50,562 nt of DNA from Candidatus Undinarchaeales archaeon (GTDB lineage: Archaea; SpSt-1190; JASMDC01), in assembly GCA_030753015.1 (NCBI GenBank), contig JASMDC010000025.1, forward strand, positions 1 to 50,562, read 5' to 3'. This document shows positions 1 to 7,750 of the stretch, piece by piece. Position numbers and translations under genes: made by a program. The notes under the pieces are model-generated. The model did no database searches. It was given only the letters and a program-made list of their open reading frames with translations, and was not told where the DNA came from. The stretch's first letter is position 1; each line of letters begins with the position of its first letter.

Positions 1-232
1 ACTATGCCCGGGCAGGGGCGGGAGCGTAGTGATGGGGTAGGGAGAGGGGGCAAACGTCGAGGTTATGCAACAAAGCACTTTCCATGATAATAACACCTTT
101 TCCATAGCCCTATCTATTGGGCAAGTATATAGTACGTTGAAGTGGTATATATATCTTGTCCTTACGCAGTGACAACAAATTACCAGTCAACCATCGGAAC
201 ACATAAAAAAGGCTGCCGCGGACGATTCTCCC
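1..232. other. Upstream intergenic region with TATA-like element
   Basis: No convincing gene is seen in this stretch. A TATA-like run (TATATATAT, 146-154) lies about 80 bases before the GTG of the agmatinase-family gene and is the best candidate for its promoter, implying an untranslated leader of roughly 50 bases. The open frames across this stretch are shadows of the downstream gene in other frames. No tRNA-like fold was recognised. Confidence 0.4.
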
Positions 233-1111
233 GTGACGGAAAAGGCCGATCCCACCTTCGCCGCGATCCCTGCGGACCGGGCAGATCATGCAACGGCCCG
301 CATCGCGGTGCTCCCCGTTCCCTACGACGGGACCGTGACCTGGCACCGCGGTGCTGCGAGAGGACCGGAGGCAATCATAGAGGCCTCCCAGCACATGGAG
401 CTGTTCGACGAGGCGCTCCGTGTGACACCTGCGGCACTGGGCATCGCGACCGAACCGCCCGTGGACGTGACCGGCGAACCAAAGGACGTGCTCGAGCGCG
501 TGGAGTCCCGAGTTACCGACATCCTCGCACGGGGCGCCTTTCCCGTATTGCTCGGTGGCGAGCATTCGGTCACCGTTGGGGCCGTACACGCCTGCGTTCG
601 CGAGCGGTCTGAGATCTCCGTGCTCGTCCTGGACGCGCATGCTGACCTGCGCAACGAGTATGAGTGGGAGCCGCTCTCACATGCATGCACCGTGGCACGG
701 ATCAGAGAGGCCGTGAGCTCGACCGTACAGGTCGGCGTGCGGAGCATGAGCTCACCGGAGGCAGAGCGTATTCGCGACGAGGGGATTCAGGTGGTCATGG
801 CACCTGAGGCACGTGGGATGCGTGACTGGGACGACGTGCTCATGCACCTGAAGGCGAACGTGTACGTGTCCGTCGACGTGGACGTGTTCGATCCATCGGT
901 CGTCCCGCACACCGGAACCCCTGAGCCAGGGGGCCTGGACTGGTACGATGTCGTCTCGCTCCTCGAAGCGGTGTTCGGATCAAGGAACGTCGTGGGATGC
1001 GATGTAGTGGAGCTGTCGCCAGCCGACGGAGGGCATGCCAGCGACTTCACGTGCGCACGTTTGGCTTACAGGATGATGGGGCTGCGGTTCAGGGATGAGC
1101 TGCGTACCTAG
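233..1111 (+). CDS. speB: Agmatinase/arginase-family ureohydrolase (SpeB-like)
   Basis: The 292-residue product belongs to the ureohydrolase family, binuclear manganese enzymes that release urea from agmatine, arginine or similar guanidino compounds; agmatinase would feed putrescine synthesis. Metal-ligand motifs are visible in order: GGEHS near residue 107, DAHADLR near 133, and SVDVDVFDP near 215 (the usual S-x-D-x-D-x-x-D-P). Length matches archaeal SpeB proteins. The start is a GTG giving V-T-E-K, chosen because the conserved N-terminal PVPYDG segment follows at the normal distance. It converges on the phosphoribosyltransferase gene, the two stop codons sharing the tetranucleotide CTAG. 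Substrate (agmatine versus arginine or another guanidine) cannot be settled from sequence. Confidence 0.85.
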   Translation: MTEKADPTFAAIPADRADHATARIAVLPVPYDGTVTWHRGAARGPEAIIEASQHMELFDEALRVTPAALGIATEPPVDVTGEPKDVLERVESRVTDILARGAFPVLLGGEHSVTVGAVHACVRERSEISVLVLDAHADLRNEYEWEPLSHACTVARIREAVSSTVQVGVRSMSSPEAERIRDEGIQVVMAPEARGMRDWDDVLMHLKANVYVSVDVDVFDPSVVPHTGTPEPGGLDWYDVVSLLEAVFGSRNVVGCDVVELSPADGGHASDFTCARLAYRMMGLRFRDELRT

Positions 1112-1662
1112 CCGAACAGTACCTCGTAAACGTACTTGTTCTTCTCCATGATCTCTTCCTTGGAGAGACCCTCCAGCTCGTGGGGGAACACGACCCAGTC
1201 CTCCGTGGTACGAAGATGGTAGTCGGGCTTGAAGTCCACGAGGGTCTTGGTAGGCTTGTAGTAGATGACCGCCACCCTGATATTGGGGGTGTTGCGTCGG
1301 GCGAGCTTCTTGATTTCCTTGATGAGGGCGTCGACGGTGTGGCCTGTGTCGAACACGTCGTCCACGATGAGCATATTCTCGTCAGCATCGCACCGATCTA
1401 TGACGTGGCCGAGACCCTTGATCTCGATGTTCTCGCTCTGCTCCTCGATCCCCGTGTAGGACTGGGTTTTGATGGACGTGTGGTAGGGATCGAGCTTTTT
1501 CATACGGAAGAACTCGTGGATGGCGATTCCGGGTGGCGTACCTCCACGCCATAGTCCCAGGAGGAAGTCTGGGTGGAACCCGTCCTCGTAGATCTTTCGC
1601 GCTAGGCGGAAGGAGTCGTCCAGGAGCTGGTTGGCGGACACATAGACCTTGTTGACGGCCAT
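1108..1662 (-). CDS. hpt: Purine phosphoribosyltransferase (hypoxanthine/xanthine-guanine type)
   Basis: The 184-residue protein is a type I phosphoribosyltransferase that would salvage a purine base with PRPP to give the nucleoside monophosphate in the cytosol. The PRPP-binding signature MLIVDDVFDTGHT lies near residues 97-109, with an early LGLWRGGTPPG loop (residues 36-46) and a C-terminal WVVFPHE segment typical of xanthine/hypoxanthine-guanine enzymes. The ATG start lies a short distance from the divergent membrane-protein gene. The stop overlaps that of the agmatinase-family gene by four bases. Base specificity is inferred only at family level; an adenine or orotate enzyme is less likely from the C-terminal motif. 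Confidence 0.83.
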   Translation of the reverse strand: MAVNKVYVSANQLLDDSFRLARKIYEDGFHPDFLLGLWRGGTPPGIAIHEFFRMKKLDPYHTSIKTQSYTGIEEQSENIEIKGLGHVIDRCDADENMLIVDDVFDTGHTVDALIKEIKKLARRNTPNIRVAVIYYKPTKTLVDFKPDYHLRTTEDWVVFPHELEGLSKEEIMEKNKYVYEVLFG

Positions 1663-1728
1663 GCACCTACGAAAGGGTCAAGTTTTTTGAACCTGAGCCT
1701 CGGCGCCAAAAGACTCTTAAAACGCAAC

Positions 1729-3396
1729 ATGCCTCCTTACGCCATGACGCTGGCGGAGGTAGCCGATCAGCGGCGACATGTGGCCCTTGAGCTCTGTCTC
1801 ATCGCATGGTGCGTCATCCCTCTCCTCCTTCACAACATCGCGGGACCCGTTATCCCGCAAGACTCCGTGCCCTTCACGCTCGTCCGCGCCGTGAACGCGA
1901 TCCTTGTCCTCGTGGCCCTTTGGGCTTCACCGGTGCTCTTCCTGGCGACCTCAGCGCCACGTCGTGTTATGAGGTTCCTCCGTGAGGAGCGTACCACCGC
2001 TCTCGCCCTCGCACTCCTGGTGGTCGGTGGGCTGTGGCTGAGGTTGAGCGTAGTACGGACTGCGCCCCTGGACCATCCTGCTGCAGCGGAGATCATGCGG
2101 CATGGGCGGGGGTTCGATCTTCTCGGGACGAACGTCCCTGATGCCGTGTACGGTCGCGCGCTCTGGCATCGCCTTCACTTCGTGCTCCTCGGGGCGTCGG
2201 TCCCCGTGCTCCTGTGCCTTAACGCGGTCTCGGGCGCACTCCTCACACTCGTCGCCTACTCACTCTGTCGGTTCCTTTTGGGCGGCCCCCATGCCCCCAT
2301 GGCTGGTGCGACCCTGTTCACCCTGGCCCCCACCTATCTCCTGGCGAGCACGACCGAGGCGTTCACAGCTCCTCTCCTCCTGGTCTCCATCACGGCCCTT
2401 GTCTTCTTCCTTCGCCGCGATCGTAGGCCGAGAACCCTGGCACTGTCCCTCGCGCTCCTCCTCCTCGCCGTCGAGGTGCGTCCCGACCATATCGCTATGG
2501 TACCCGCGTTCTTTATCGCCTTCCTCGTGTACTGGCAGGGTGGCACCGGGCGTACCGTGCCGATTCTCATTGTGGCGTTCCTCCTTGCCACCCTCCCCCA
2601 TCTCGTGCTGGTGGCATACCAGGAGGACGTCCTCGACCGGGGTGCGACCGGTTCCGCGATCGGCCGGCTGGCCGCCATGGTCCGGAGCCATGTCCCATCC
2701 TATATCCTCCTGCTAGCGCTCGCTGGGGCCGTGGACCTCTCCGACCGACGGCCCAAGGCGCTGATCCTGCTCGGCGGTTGGGCCCTGGCGTTCGCACTTG
2801 CCTACATGTTCCTCTTCACCACCGTTCTCGAAAGGGAACCATTGGGCACGCTCCCTGTCCTTTTGCTCCCCCTCATGGTCCTTGCGGCCCAGGGCATCGC
2901 TGTGCTCTTCTCCTGGTCCATACGGTTCCACCCGCGAGCACCGGGCGTCATGGCGTTCGCCGTAATACTCGTGCTCTCCTGGGAGCTCGTGAAGACGGGG
3001 CGCGCCTTCCACGAGCAACGTGTCGGTGACCCTCAGTACATCGAGTACCGTGCTCTGTTGCAACGGGGAACTGTGGACCCACGCTGCAGCGTCATCGTCA
3101 ACGGCCCGCACGTGCTCGCACCCTACATGCTCTCGTTCCGGGGCGAGCCGCGGGAGGTGGCGGACAGGGGAGAGCTCATCTGGGCGCTGAACGACCTCGT
3201 ACCCAGCGGTTGCTGGTACTACTACAACGGTCTCCCGCCGGACGATGACCTGCGGAGCGATATGGAGCAGACCTACGACCTCAAGAACATACGGAAGCTC
3301 CTGGGTGTGCACGGGTTCACTGAGGTGCCCGGGACCGATGAGCCGGCCCTGGGCGATGACGTGTTCCTCTACAAGCGCGAGGCCCTGCCGGCGTGA
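1729..3396 (+). CDS. Polytopic membrane protein, GT-C glycosyltransferase-like
   Basis: The roughly 555-residue product has about ten hydrophobic segments separated by short Arg-rich loops and a hydrophilic C-terminal domain of about 150 residues. This layout resembles GT-C (dolichyl-phosphate-sugar dependent) transferases. A first-loop segment containing APLDHPAAAE sits where such enzymes carry an acidic catalytic motif, but the match is weak and function is inferred from topology only. A TTG further upstream (1687) could start the frame. A TATA-like CTTAAAA at 1716-1722 places transcription near the in-frame ATGs at 1729 and 1744, so one of these is favoured; 1744 would be close to leaderless. 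The C-terminal region contains WYYYNG and PDDD segments of unknown role. Confidence 0.6.
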   Translation: MPPYAMTLAEVADQRRHVALELCLIAWCVIPLLLHNIAGPVIPQDSVPFTLVRAVNAILVLVALWASPVLFLATSAPRRVMRFLREERTTALALALLVVGGLWLRLSVVRTAPLDHPAAAEIMRHGRGFDLLGTNVPDAVYGRALWHRLHFVLLGASVPVLLCLNAVSGALLTLVAYSLCRFLLGGPHAPMAGATLFTLAPTYLLASTTEAFTAPLLLVSITALVFFLRRDRRPRTLALSLALLLLAVEVRPDHIAMVPAFFIAFLVYWQGGTGRTVPILIVAFLLATLPHLVLVAYQEDVLDRGATGSAIGRLAAMVRSHVPSYILLLALAGAVDLSDRRPKALILLGGWALAFALAYMFLFTTVLEREPLGTLPVLLLPLMVLAAQGIAVLFSWSIRFHPRAPGVMAFAVILVLSWELVKTGRAFHEQRVGDPQYIEYRALLQRGTVDPRCSVIVNGPHVLAPYMLSFRGEPREVADRGELIWALNDLVPSGCWYYYNGLPPDDDLRSDMEQTYDLKNIRKLLGVHGFTEVPGTDEPALGDDVFLYKREALPA

Positions 3397-3418
3397 CCGC
3401 GCTGGGACAAGGCATTTA

Positions 3419-3616
3419 ATGGTTTCGGGCTATCCCATCCATGTGGACATCAATATTCACGAGAAGATCCCCTGCGATTGCGGACGAGGGTACATGCTCC
3501 CCGTGCGCATCTATGAAGAGGAGAAGACCAAACCTAAGGAGCACATAATCGACATCGTCTGGCAGTGCATGGCCTGCCTGAAGAAGGTGTCGCTCATGCC
3601 CAGCCTCAGGATGTAG
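3419..3616 (+). CDS. Small zinc-ribbon-like protein, 65 residues
   Basis: This 65-residue protein starts at an ATG 23 bases after the membrane-protein gene and ends 13 bases before the phosphodiesterase gene. It has a CDCG motif near residue 19 and CMAC near residue 51, separated by a polar linker, a pattern consistent with one zinc-binding ribbon, although the first knuckle is C-x-C rather than C-x-x-C. No family was recognised. Its spacing suggests cotranscription with the phosphodiesterase. Confidence 0.6.
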   Translation: MVSGYPIHVDINIHEKIPCDCGRGYMLPVRIYEEEKTKPKEHIIDIVWQCMACLKKVSLMPSLRM

Positions 3617-3628
3617 GAGACCATCACC

Positions 3629-4168
3629 ATGATCCTCGGCGTTCTCGGCGATACGCACGTCCCCGGCAGGGTCCGCTCCATCCCTCATCTCGTGTTCGAG
3701 ACATTCAGGGAGCGCGGTGTCGAGCTCATCCTCTGTTCAGGCGATATCAATACGCTCTCCACGCTCAAGGAGCTGCGGAAACTGACCCCTTTGTACGCCG
3801 TCCGCGGCGAGATCGACTTCCTCGACCTCCCCGAGAACAAGATCATCGGGGTGGGCAGTATCAAGGTCGGAATGACCCATGGCCATGAGGCCCTGGATGA
3901 AATGGGCCGGGAGCCTGCAGTCGTGACCGCACGGGAGATGGGAGTCGATGTCCTTGTTCTTGGCCACACGCACGAGCTCAGGCAGGAAGTGCTCAATGGG
4001 CTGCTCGTGATCAATCCGGGTAGCGCGACCGGTGCGTGGGCCGCCGCGGGAGTGGTCCGGGAACCGTCCTTCATGGTCCTCGATATATCGGACCGGTCCG
4101 TCACCGTCGAGACGTATCGGATCGGTGAGGAAGGGCTCGAGAAAGGGACGGAAGGGCACGACCTATAG
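3629..4168 (+). CDS. YfcE/MJ0936-type metallophosphoesterase
   Basis: The 179-residue protein is a calcineurin-like phosphodiesterase of the YfcE/MJ0936 group. Metal-ligand motifs appear in the family order: GDTHVP near residue 7, CSGDIN near 36, VRGEID near 58 (usually V-x-G-N-x-D), THGHE near 86, and LGHTHE near 110, followed by NPGSAT. Family members hydrolyse phosphodiesters such as 2',3'-cAMP or bis-p-nitrophenyl phosphate in vitro; the physiological substrate is generally unknown. It is closely spaced after the small zinc protein and precedes the L21e promoter. Confidence 0.83.
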   Translation: MILGVLGDTHVPGRVRSIPHLVFETFRERGVELILCSGDINTLSTLKELRKLTPLYAVRGEIDFLDLPENKIIGVGSIKVGMTHGHEALDEMGREPAVVTAREMGVDVLVLGHTHELRQEVLNGLLVINPGSATGAWAAAGVVREPSFMVLDISDRSVTVETYRIGEEGLEKGTEGHDL

Positions 4169-4172
4169 GAAA

Positions 4173-4183
4173 CCTTTTTAACT
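4173..4183 (+). promoter_or_regulatory. TATA box for the L21e operon
   Basis: The element CCTTTTTAACT is an archaeal TATA-like box in the 44-base gap before the ribosomal protein L21e gene. Transcription would begin near 4200-4205, giving a leader of about ten bases. Confidence 0.5.
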
Positions 4184-4212
4184 TCACCGCGGAAGGTCAT
4201 CGAGGGATACTC

Positions 4213-4509
4213 ATGGTCGAGCGATCACATGGATTCCGCGTCCGTACGCGGAACGTCCTTCAGAAGAAGCCCAGGGAGAAGGGTAAGGTGACGGTCAATC
4301 AGTTCCTCCGTACCTTCGAGGTCGGTGACCGGGCTGCAGTCACTATTGAGCCCAGCGTCCACAAGGGGATGCCTCACCCGAAGTTCCAGGGTCGTACAGG
4401 TACAATCGTGGAGAAGCGCGGTGATGCCTACGTCCTCCGGCTCAAGGACGGCAATAAGATCAAGGACATAATCGGCCGGGCGGTGCACTTCCGCCCACTG
4501 GGTGAATGA
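4213..4509 (+). CDS. rpl21e: Ribosomal protein L21e
   Basis: The 98-residue protein is large-subunit ribosomal protein L21e. Recognisable features are the N-terminal SHGFRVRTRN segment, a basic stretch (QKKPREKGK) and the SH3-like core with FEVGDRAAV, HKGMPHPKFQGRTG and VEKRGDAYVL. Length is normal for the archaeal family. It overlaps the start of rpoF by four bases (ATGA), and the order L21e-RpoF-DUF655-KsgA is a conserved euryarchaeal cluster, which supports all four assignments. Confidence 0.95.
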   Translation: MVERSHGFRVRTRNVLQKKPREKGKVTVNQFLRTFEVGDRAAVTIEPSVHKGMPHPKFQGRTGTIVEKRGDAYVLRLKDGNKIKDIIGRAVHFRPLGE

Positions 4510-4856
4510 TCATGGTAGGGAAGGAGATTATGGAAGAACGGGCGGTCCCTGTCAGCCTTGTCAGGTCGATCCTCGAGAAGCGTTCCGAGGCCGGTGAGCT
4601 CCGGTACGAGCAGCGCCTGGCCCTGGCTTATGCCCAAGGATTCACGCGCCTCGAACTGGAGGATGCGAACAAGCTGGCCAACGAGATTGCAGACCTCAGC
4701 CTCCCTCGGGTAAAGGAGGAGCACATCGCCAAGATCGTGGATCTGCTCCCCGCCAACTCCGCCGAGCTGAACGTTATATTCTCAAAGGACAAGATCAACC
4801 TCAAGAAGGACGTGCAGGACCAGATCCTTGCCATCGTGGACAATTACAGGGGGTAG
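4506..4856 (+). CDS. rpoF: RNA polymerase subunit Rpo4/RpoF
   Basis: The 116-residue protein matches archaeal RNA polymerase subunit F (Rpo4, the Rpb4 homologue), which pairs with Rpo7 to form the polymerase stalk. Visible features are the EERAVPVSLVRSIL segment, a central LRYEQRLALAYAQGF helix, and the C-terminal HRDC-like part ending in the LPANSAELNVIFSKD motif typical of this subunit. The ATG overlaps the L21e stop; a second ATG two codons later is an alternative start. Confidence 0.93.
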   Translation: MIMVGKEIMEERAVPVSLVRSILEKRSEAGELRYEQRLALAYAQGFTRLELEDANKLANEIADLSLPRVKEEHIAKIVDLLPANSAELNVIFSKDKINLKKDVQDQILAIVDNYRG

Positions 4857-4860
4857 CGCC

Positions 4861-5442
4861 GTGGAGGACGACGACCGCGAGGAGTATATGATAGCTCTTG
4901 ATTTCATGCCAGACGGCCATCCCATGGAAAAGCCCGCCTACAAGCGGGAGCCTGTGGTCCAGGGCCTTGGCGTGAAGAAGTTCATCCTTCTCGAGGCCAC
5001 CGTGAAGTCCGGTGTGTACCTCCAGCCCAACGATCGGGTGTACATCGGCGAGGGCCGCCGGGACGAGATCCACCACATCCGCGGACGCATCAAGCCCGGT
5101 CGGCTCACCGAGATGGCGCGCGGGGAGCTCCCCTTCATCATCGAGGAGGTCGTGGAGCACCAGCAGGAGCGGTTCATCCAGTTCTTCAACCTCTCCCAAG
5201 CGCTCACGACGCGCCTCCACCAGCTCGAGCTACTGCCCGGTGTGGGCAAGAAGCACATGTGGGCCATCATCGATGAGCGCAAGTTCAAGCCGTTCAAGGA
5301 CTTCGAGGACCTGCGCAAGCGGGTGAAGCTCATGCCCGATCCCAAGAAGGTCATCTCACGTCGCGTTATCTCGGAGCTCGAGGAGAAGGAGAAGTACTAC
5401 ATCTTCGTGGCCCCGCCCCCGCCGCCCAAGCGGCGGTACTAG
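4861..5442 (+). CDS. DUF655 family protein with helix-hairpin-helix
   Basis: The 193-residue product belongs to the archaeal DUF655 family, found between rpoF and ksgA in many euryarchaea. An N-terminal beta-rich part (IALDFMPDGHP, YIGEGRRDEIHHI, GRIKPGRLT) precedes a helix-hairpin-helix near residues 131-150 (LHQLELLPGVGKKHMWAII), indicating nucleic-acid binding. The C-terminus is a proline run followed by basic residues. I chose the GTG immediately after rpoF; the longer frame from an upstream start would overlap rpoF for about 30 bases. The exact role is unknown; context suggests rRNA or ribosome-related function. Confidence 0.85.
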   Translation: MEDDDREEYMIALDFMPDGHPMEKPAYKREPVVQGLGVKKFILLEATVKSGVYLQPNDRVYIGEGRRDEIHHIRGRIKPGRLTEMARGELPFIIEEVVEHQQERFIQFFNLSQALTTRLHQLELLPGVGKKHMWAIIDERKFKPFKDFEDLRKRVKLMPDPKKVISRRVISELEEKEKYYIFVAPPPPPKRRY

Positions 5443-5446
5443 ATCC

Positions 5447-6292
5447 GTGGGGAGCGCACGGGACCTCGCCGCCGAGGCGGACGACCTTCTCAGACGTCAT
5501 GGCCTTGTTACCAGGCGCTCTCTGGGCCAGAACTTCCTCGTGCGGCGCTCTGTGCTCATCCAAGAGGTCCGCGAGCTCGATGCTGAGGACCGCACCGTGC
5601 TCGAGGTGGGGACTGGGTTCGGGTTCCTCACACGTGAGATCGCCGCGGTCGCCCGGCACGTGACCACCCTCGAGAAGGACCGGGGGATAGCCCGAGTGGC
5701 CCGTGAGGAGCTCGCTGACCTGGAAAACGTCGACGTGGTCGAGGCCGATGCCCTCTCCACCGACCTCCCCTCCGCGGAGCGGGTGATATCCAACGTCCCG
5801 TACAGCATCTCCTCGCCGCTGGTGTTCAGGCTCATCGCGGCATGCCGCGTCCCCGTCGTGCTCGTGCTCCAGCGCGAGTTCGCCCTGCGCATGGTGGCCA
5901 AGCCCGGCACGAGGGAGTACTCCCGGCTGTCCGTGATGGTGCAGCATTACGCCGATCCCGAACTGCTCTTCCCGGTCCACCGCTCTGCGTTCCACCCCCG
6001 TCCGCGTGTCGACTCGATGGCCCTGCGCCTCATACCGCGCGACCTGACCCGCGATCAGGTGCTCGACGGGATCGTGCGGGCGCTCTTCCAGCATCGTAAC
6101 CAGACGGTCCGGAACGCGATGCTGCACGGACGCCATATCCTGGCTGTGGATAAGCACGACGGCGCGAGGATAAAGGACGTGCTGGGCCCGCTGGCCGACG
6201 AGCGTGTCAGGAACGTTCCTGTGGCGAAGTTCTCCGAGCTAGCGCAGCGGCTTACTGAAGCAGGGATGGGCCCTCGTGACGGGAACGCTTAA
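5447..6292 (+). CDS. ksgA: 16S rRNA dimethyladenosine transferase KsgA/Dim1
   Basis: The 281-residue enzyme would dimethylate two adjacent adenosines near the 3' end of 16S rRNA using SAM. Signature segments are SLGQNFLV (residues 24-31), VLEVGTGFGFLT (SAM motif I, near 47), LEKDRG (motif II), and the catalytic SNVPYSISSP (motif IV, near 109), followed by LQREFALRMVAKPG and FHPRPRVDS. Length and motif order are normal. The GTG start lies four bases after the DUF655 stop. Its TAA stop overlaps the stop of the convergent coiled-coil protein through TTAA. Confidence 0.95.
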   Translation: MGSARDLAAEADDLLRRHGLVTRRSLGQNFLVRRSVLIQEVRELDAEDRTVLEVGTGFGFLTREIAAVARHVTTLEKDRGIARVAREELADLENVDVVEADALSTDLPSAERVISNVPYSISSPLVFRLIAACRVPVVLVLQREFALRMVAKPGTREYSRLSVMVQHYADPELLFPVHRSAFHPRPRVDSMALRLIPRDLTRDQVLDGIVRALFQHRNQTVRNAMLHGRHILAVDKHDGARIKDVLGPLADERVRNVPVAKFSELAQRLTEAGMGPRDGNA

Positions 6293-6675
6293 CCGAGACG
6301 CTCGGTGATCTGCTCGATCTTGCGGATGATGGGGACGATGAACACGAGCAGACCGAACCAGGCCGCCAGCACGTTCACGACGGCGAACGCGAAGTCCGAC
6401 GGGTCCAGGTTGAGGTAGGTGTATCCGATCCATGGTCCGAGACCGATGGACAGACCTCCCACGAAGGTTAGAACGGCTTCCTCAAGGGTGAACTTGACCT
6501 CGGCCTCCTTGAGCTGGATCTCGTGGTCGATCTCGCGCCGGAGGTCGGCCTCGATGTCCTCTTCGAACTTCTTCTTCTCGAGCGCGAACTCCCTCTTCAC
6601 TTCTTCCTTGACCTCTTCTCGGAGCTCCTCTTCGAACTCCTCTTTATTCTTCTTGGAGGTCGTCTTCTTGGCCAT
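6289..6675 (-). CDS. Coiled-coil protein with two C-terminal membrane segments
   Basis: No family is recognised. From the favoured ATG (M-A-K-K-T) the product is about 128 residues: a Lys/Glu-rich predicted coiled coil of about 55 residues followed by two hydrophobic helices (LTFVGGLSIGLGPWIGY and FAVVNVLAAWFGLLVFIVP) joined by a short loop. A TATA-like stretch on the minus strand (about 6703-6715) sits about 30 bases upstream of this ATG, supporting it over the ATG nine codons earlier. The charged coil with a hairpin membrane anchor suggests a membrane-tethered scaffold, which is only an inference. Confidence 0.65.
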   Translation of the reverse strand: MAKKTTSKKNKEEFEEELREEVKEEVKREFALEKKKFEEDIEADLRREIDHEIQLKEAEVKFTLEEAVLTFVGGLSIGLGPWIGYTYLNLDPSDFAFAVVNVLAAWFGLLVFIVPIIRKIEQITERLG

Positions 6676-6747
6676 GGCGTCCGAGATGGATGCACCAACC
6701 ATTAAAAAGTTATACGATTCGCGTGCGTGGCCGTCGTGTTGGAAAAG

Positions 6748-6756
6748 CTTTTAAAT
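6748..6756 (+). promoter_or_regulatory. TATA box for the TRAM-eIF1A gene
   Basis: CTTTTAAAT lies about 24 bases upstream of the proposed TTG start, the spacing expected for a leaderless archaeal mRNA. Confidence 0.5.
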
Positions 6757-6775
6757 CTCTCCCGGCGTCCCGCGC

Positions 6776-7300
6776 TTGTTGGGTACCCCGGACGATAATG
6801 AACCGCAGCAACTGAAGGCCGGCATGGTGGTCGAGCTGGAGATAACCGCCAAAGGCCAGCGTGGTGACGGTCTCGGACATATCTGGGGTTACACCGTCTT
6901 CGTTACTGGTGCCGGTATCGGCACTACCACCAAGGTCCACGTCGACAATGTGCGCGAGCGGAACGCATGGGCGAGCCCGGTCGTCGGTGGTGTCAGCAGG
7001 GACGGCGAGGAGTACGTCAGCCGCGTCTACCTCCCCAAGGATAACGAACTCTTCGGCATCGTCGTCCAGCGACTCGGATTCAAGCGCATGTACGTTCTGT
7101 GCGAGGACGGCAAGACCCGGGTGACCCGCACACCGGGACGCAAACGCCGGCTGTGGATCCGTGAAGGCAACACCATCGTGATCCAGCCCTGGCCTGTCCA
7201 AGCCGACAAGAAGGCCGACATAGTCCACAAGTACCGCAAGGCTGAGGAGGATTGGCTGCGCAGGAACGGCTATCTGGATAAGCTTCAGGGGCTCGAGTAG
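6776..7300 (+). CDS. TRAM-eIF1A fusion protein
   Basis: The 174-residue product combines two RNA-binding beta-barrel domains. Residues about 12-65 look like a TRAM domain (EITAKGQRGDGLGHI...TKVHVDNV). Residues about 84-172 are a complete eIF1A-type OB fold with LPKDNELFGIVVQRLG, VLCEDGKTRVTRTPG, RLWIREGN and WLRRNGYL. eIF1A binds the small-subunit A site during initiation. A second, stand-alone eIF1A gene is present at 12533-12838, so this is a paralogue. It begins with TTG (or the TTG one codon later), supported by the TATA box 24 bases upstream. The fusion could be a specialised initiation or RNA-chaperone factor; this is inference. I am confident of the eIF1A domain and fairly confident of TRAM. 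Confidence 0.82.
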   Translation: MLGTPDDNEPQQLKAGMVVELEITAKGQRGDGLGHIWGYTVFVTGAGIGTTTKVHVDNVRERNAWASPVVGGVSRDGEEYVSRVYLPKDNELFGIVVQRLGFKRMYVLCEDGKTRVTRTPGRKRRLWIREGNTIVIQPWPVQADKKADIVHKYRKAEEDWLRRNGYLDKLQGLE

Positions 7301-7312
7301 GCCTGGCGGCCC

Positions 7313-7750
7313 TCACTCCTCAGTATCCTCTTCCTTCTCTGTAATATCGATCTCCGCGCCCTCGGAAGTAGGGTAGCCGGCCACTGCGATAGGGACACCT
7401 AGGTCCTTGTTCTTGACCTTGAGCGTGGGGTAACCGGCTACTGTGACGGGGACTCCCAATGTATCCCTCTCGGCCTTCTTCTTGCGCTTCTTCTTCCTGG
7501 AGGGCGCCTTCTCCGGCTCGTCCTCCTCGGGGGATTTCATTTGGGACTGTTCCCGCTCCCGCACATCGATGGCCTGGACCAGGTCGATGAGGAGCAGGCG
7601 GTTCTCCACCGAGCGCTTGGCCATGAGGACGATCATGAGGGTCGTGAAGAGGATGAAGATGGCCACAGCGGCGTCACGGATGCTGAACGCGACCGCCAGA
7701 GAGAGCAGTGCATACACCACAGCGAACGCAAGGAACCAGCTTCCTCTCAT
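7313..7750 (-). CDS. Small membrane protein with VPVTVAGYPT repeats
   Basis: The 145-residue protein has two N-terminal hydrophobic helices (residues about 5-22 and 27-43), a charged central part with a run of Lys and Arg (SRKKKRKKKAE), then two copies of an imperfect motif, LGVPVTVAGYPTLK and LGVPIAVAGYPTSE, spaced 21 residues apart, and an acidic tail. No family is recognised. Its ATG overlaps the stop of the Thg1-like gene by four bases, so it is the last gene of the topoisomerase VI operon. Confidence 0.65.
   Translation of the reverse strand: MRGSWFLAFAVVYALLSLAVAFSIRDAAVAIFILFTTLMIVLMAKRSVENRLLLIDLVQAIDVREREQSQMKSPEEDEPEKAPSRKKKRKKKAERDTLGVPVTVAGYPTLKVKNKDLGVPIAVAGYPTSEGAEIDITEKEEDTEE

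Noticed and set aside
142-612. Alternative plus-strand frame over the agmatinase-family gene
   Set aside because: It has Arg-rich, low-complexity sequence and no motif, whereas the overlapping frame has all ureohydrolase metal sites.
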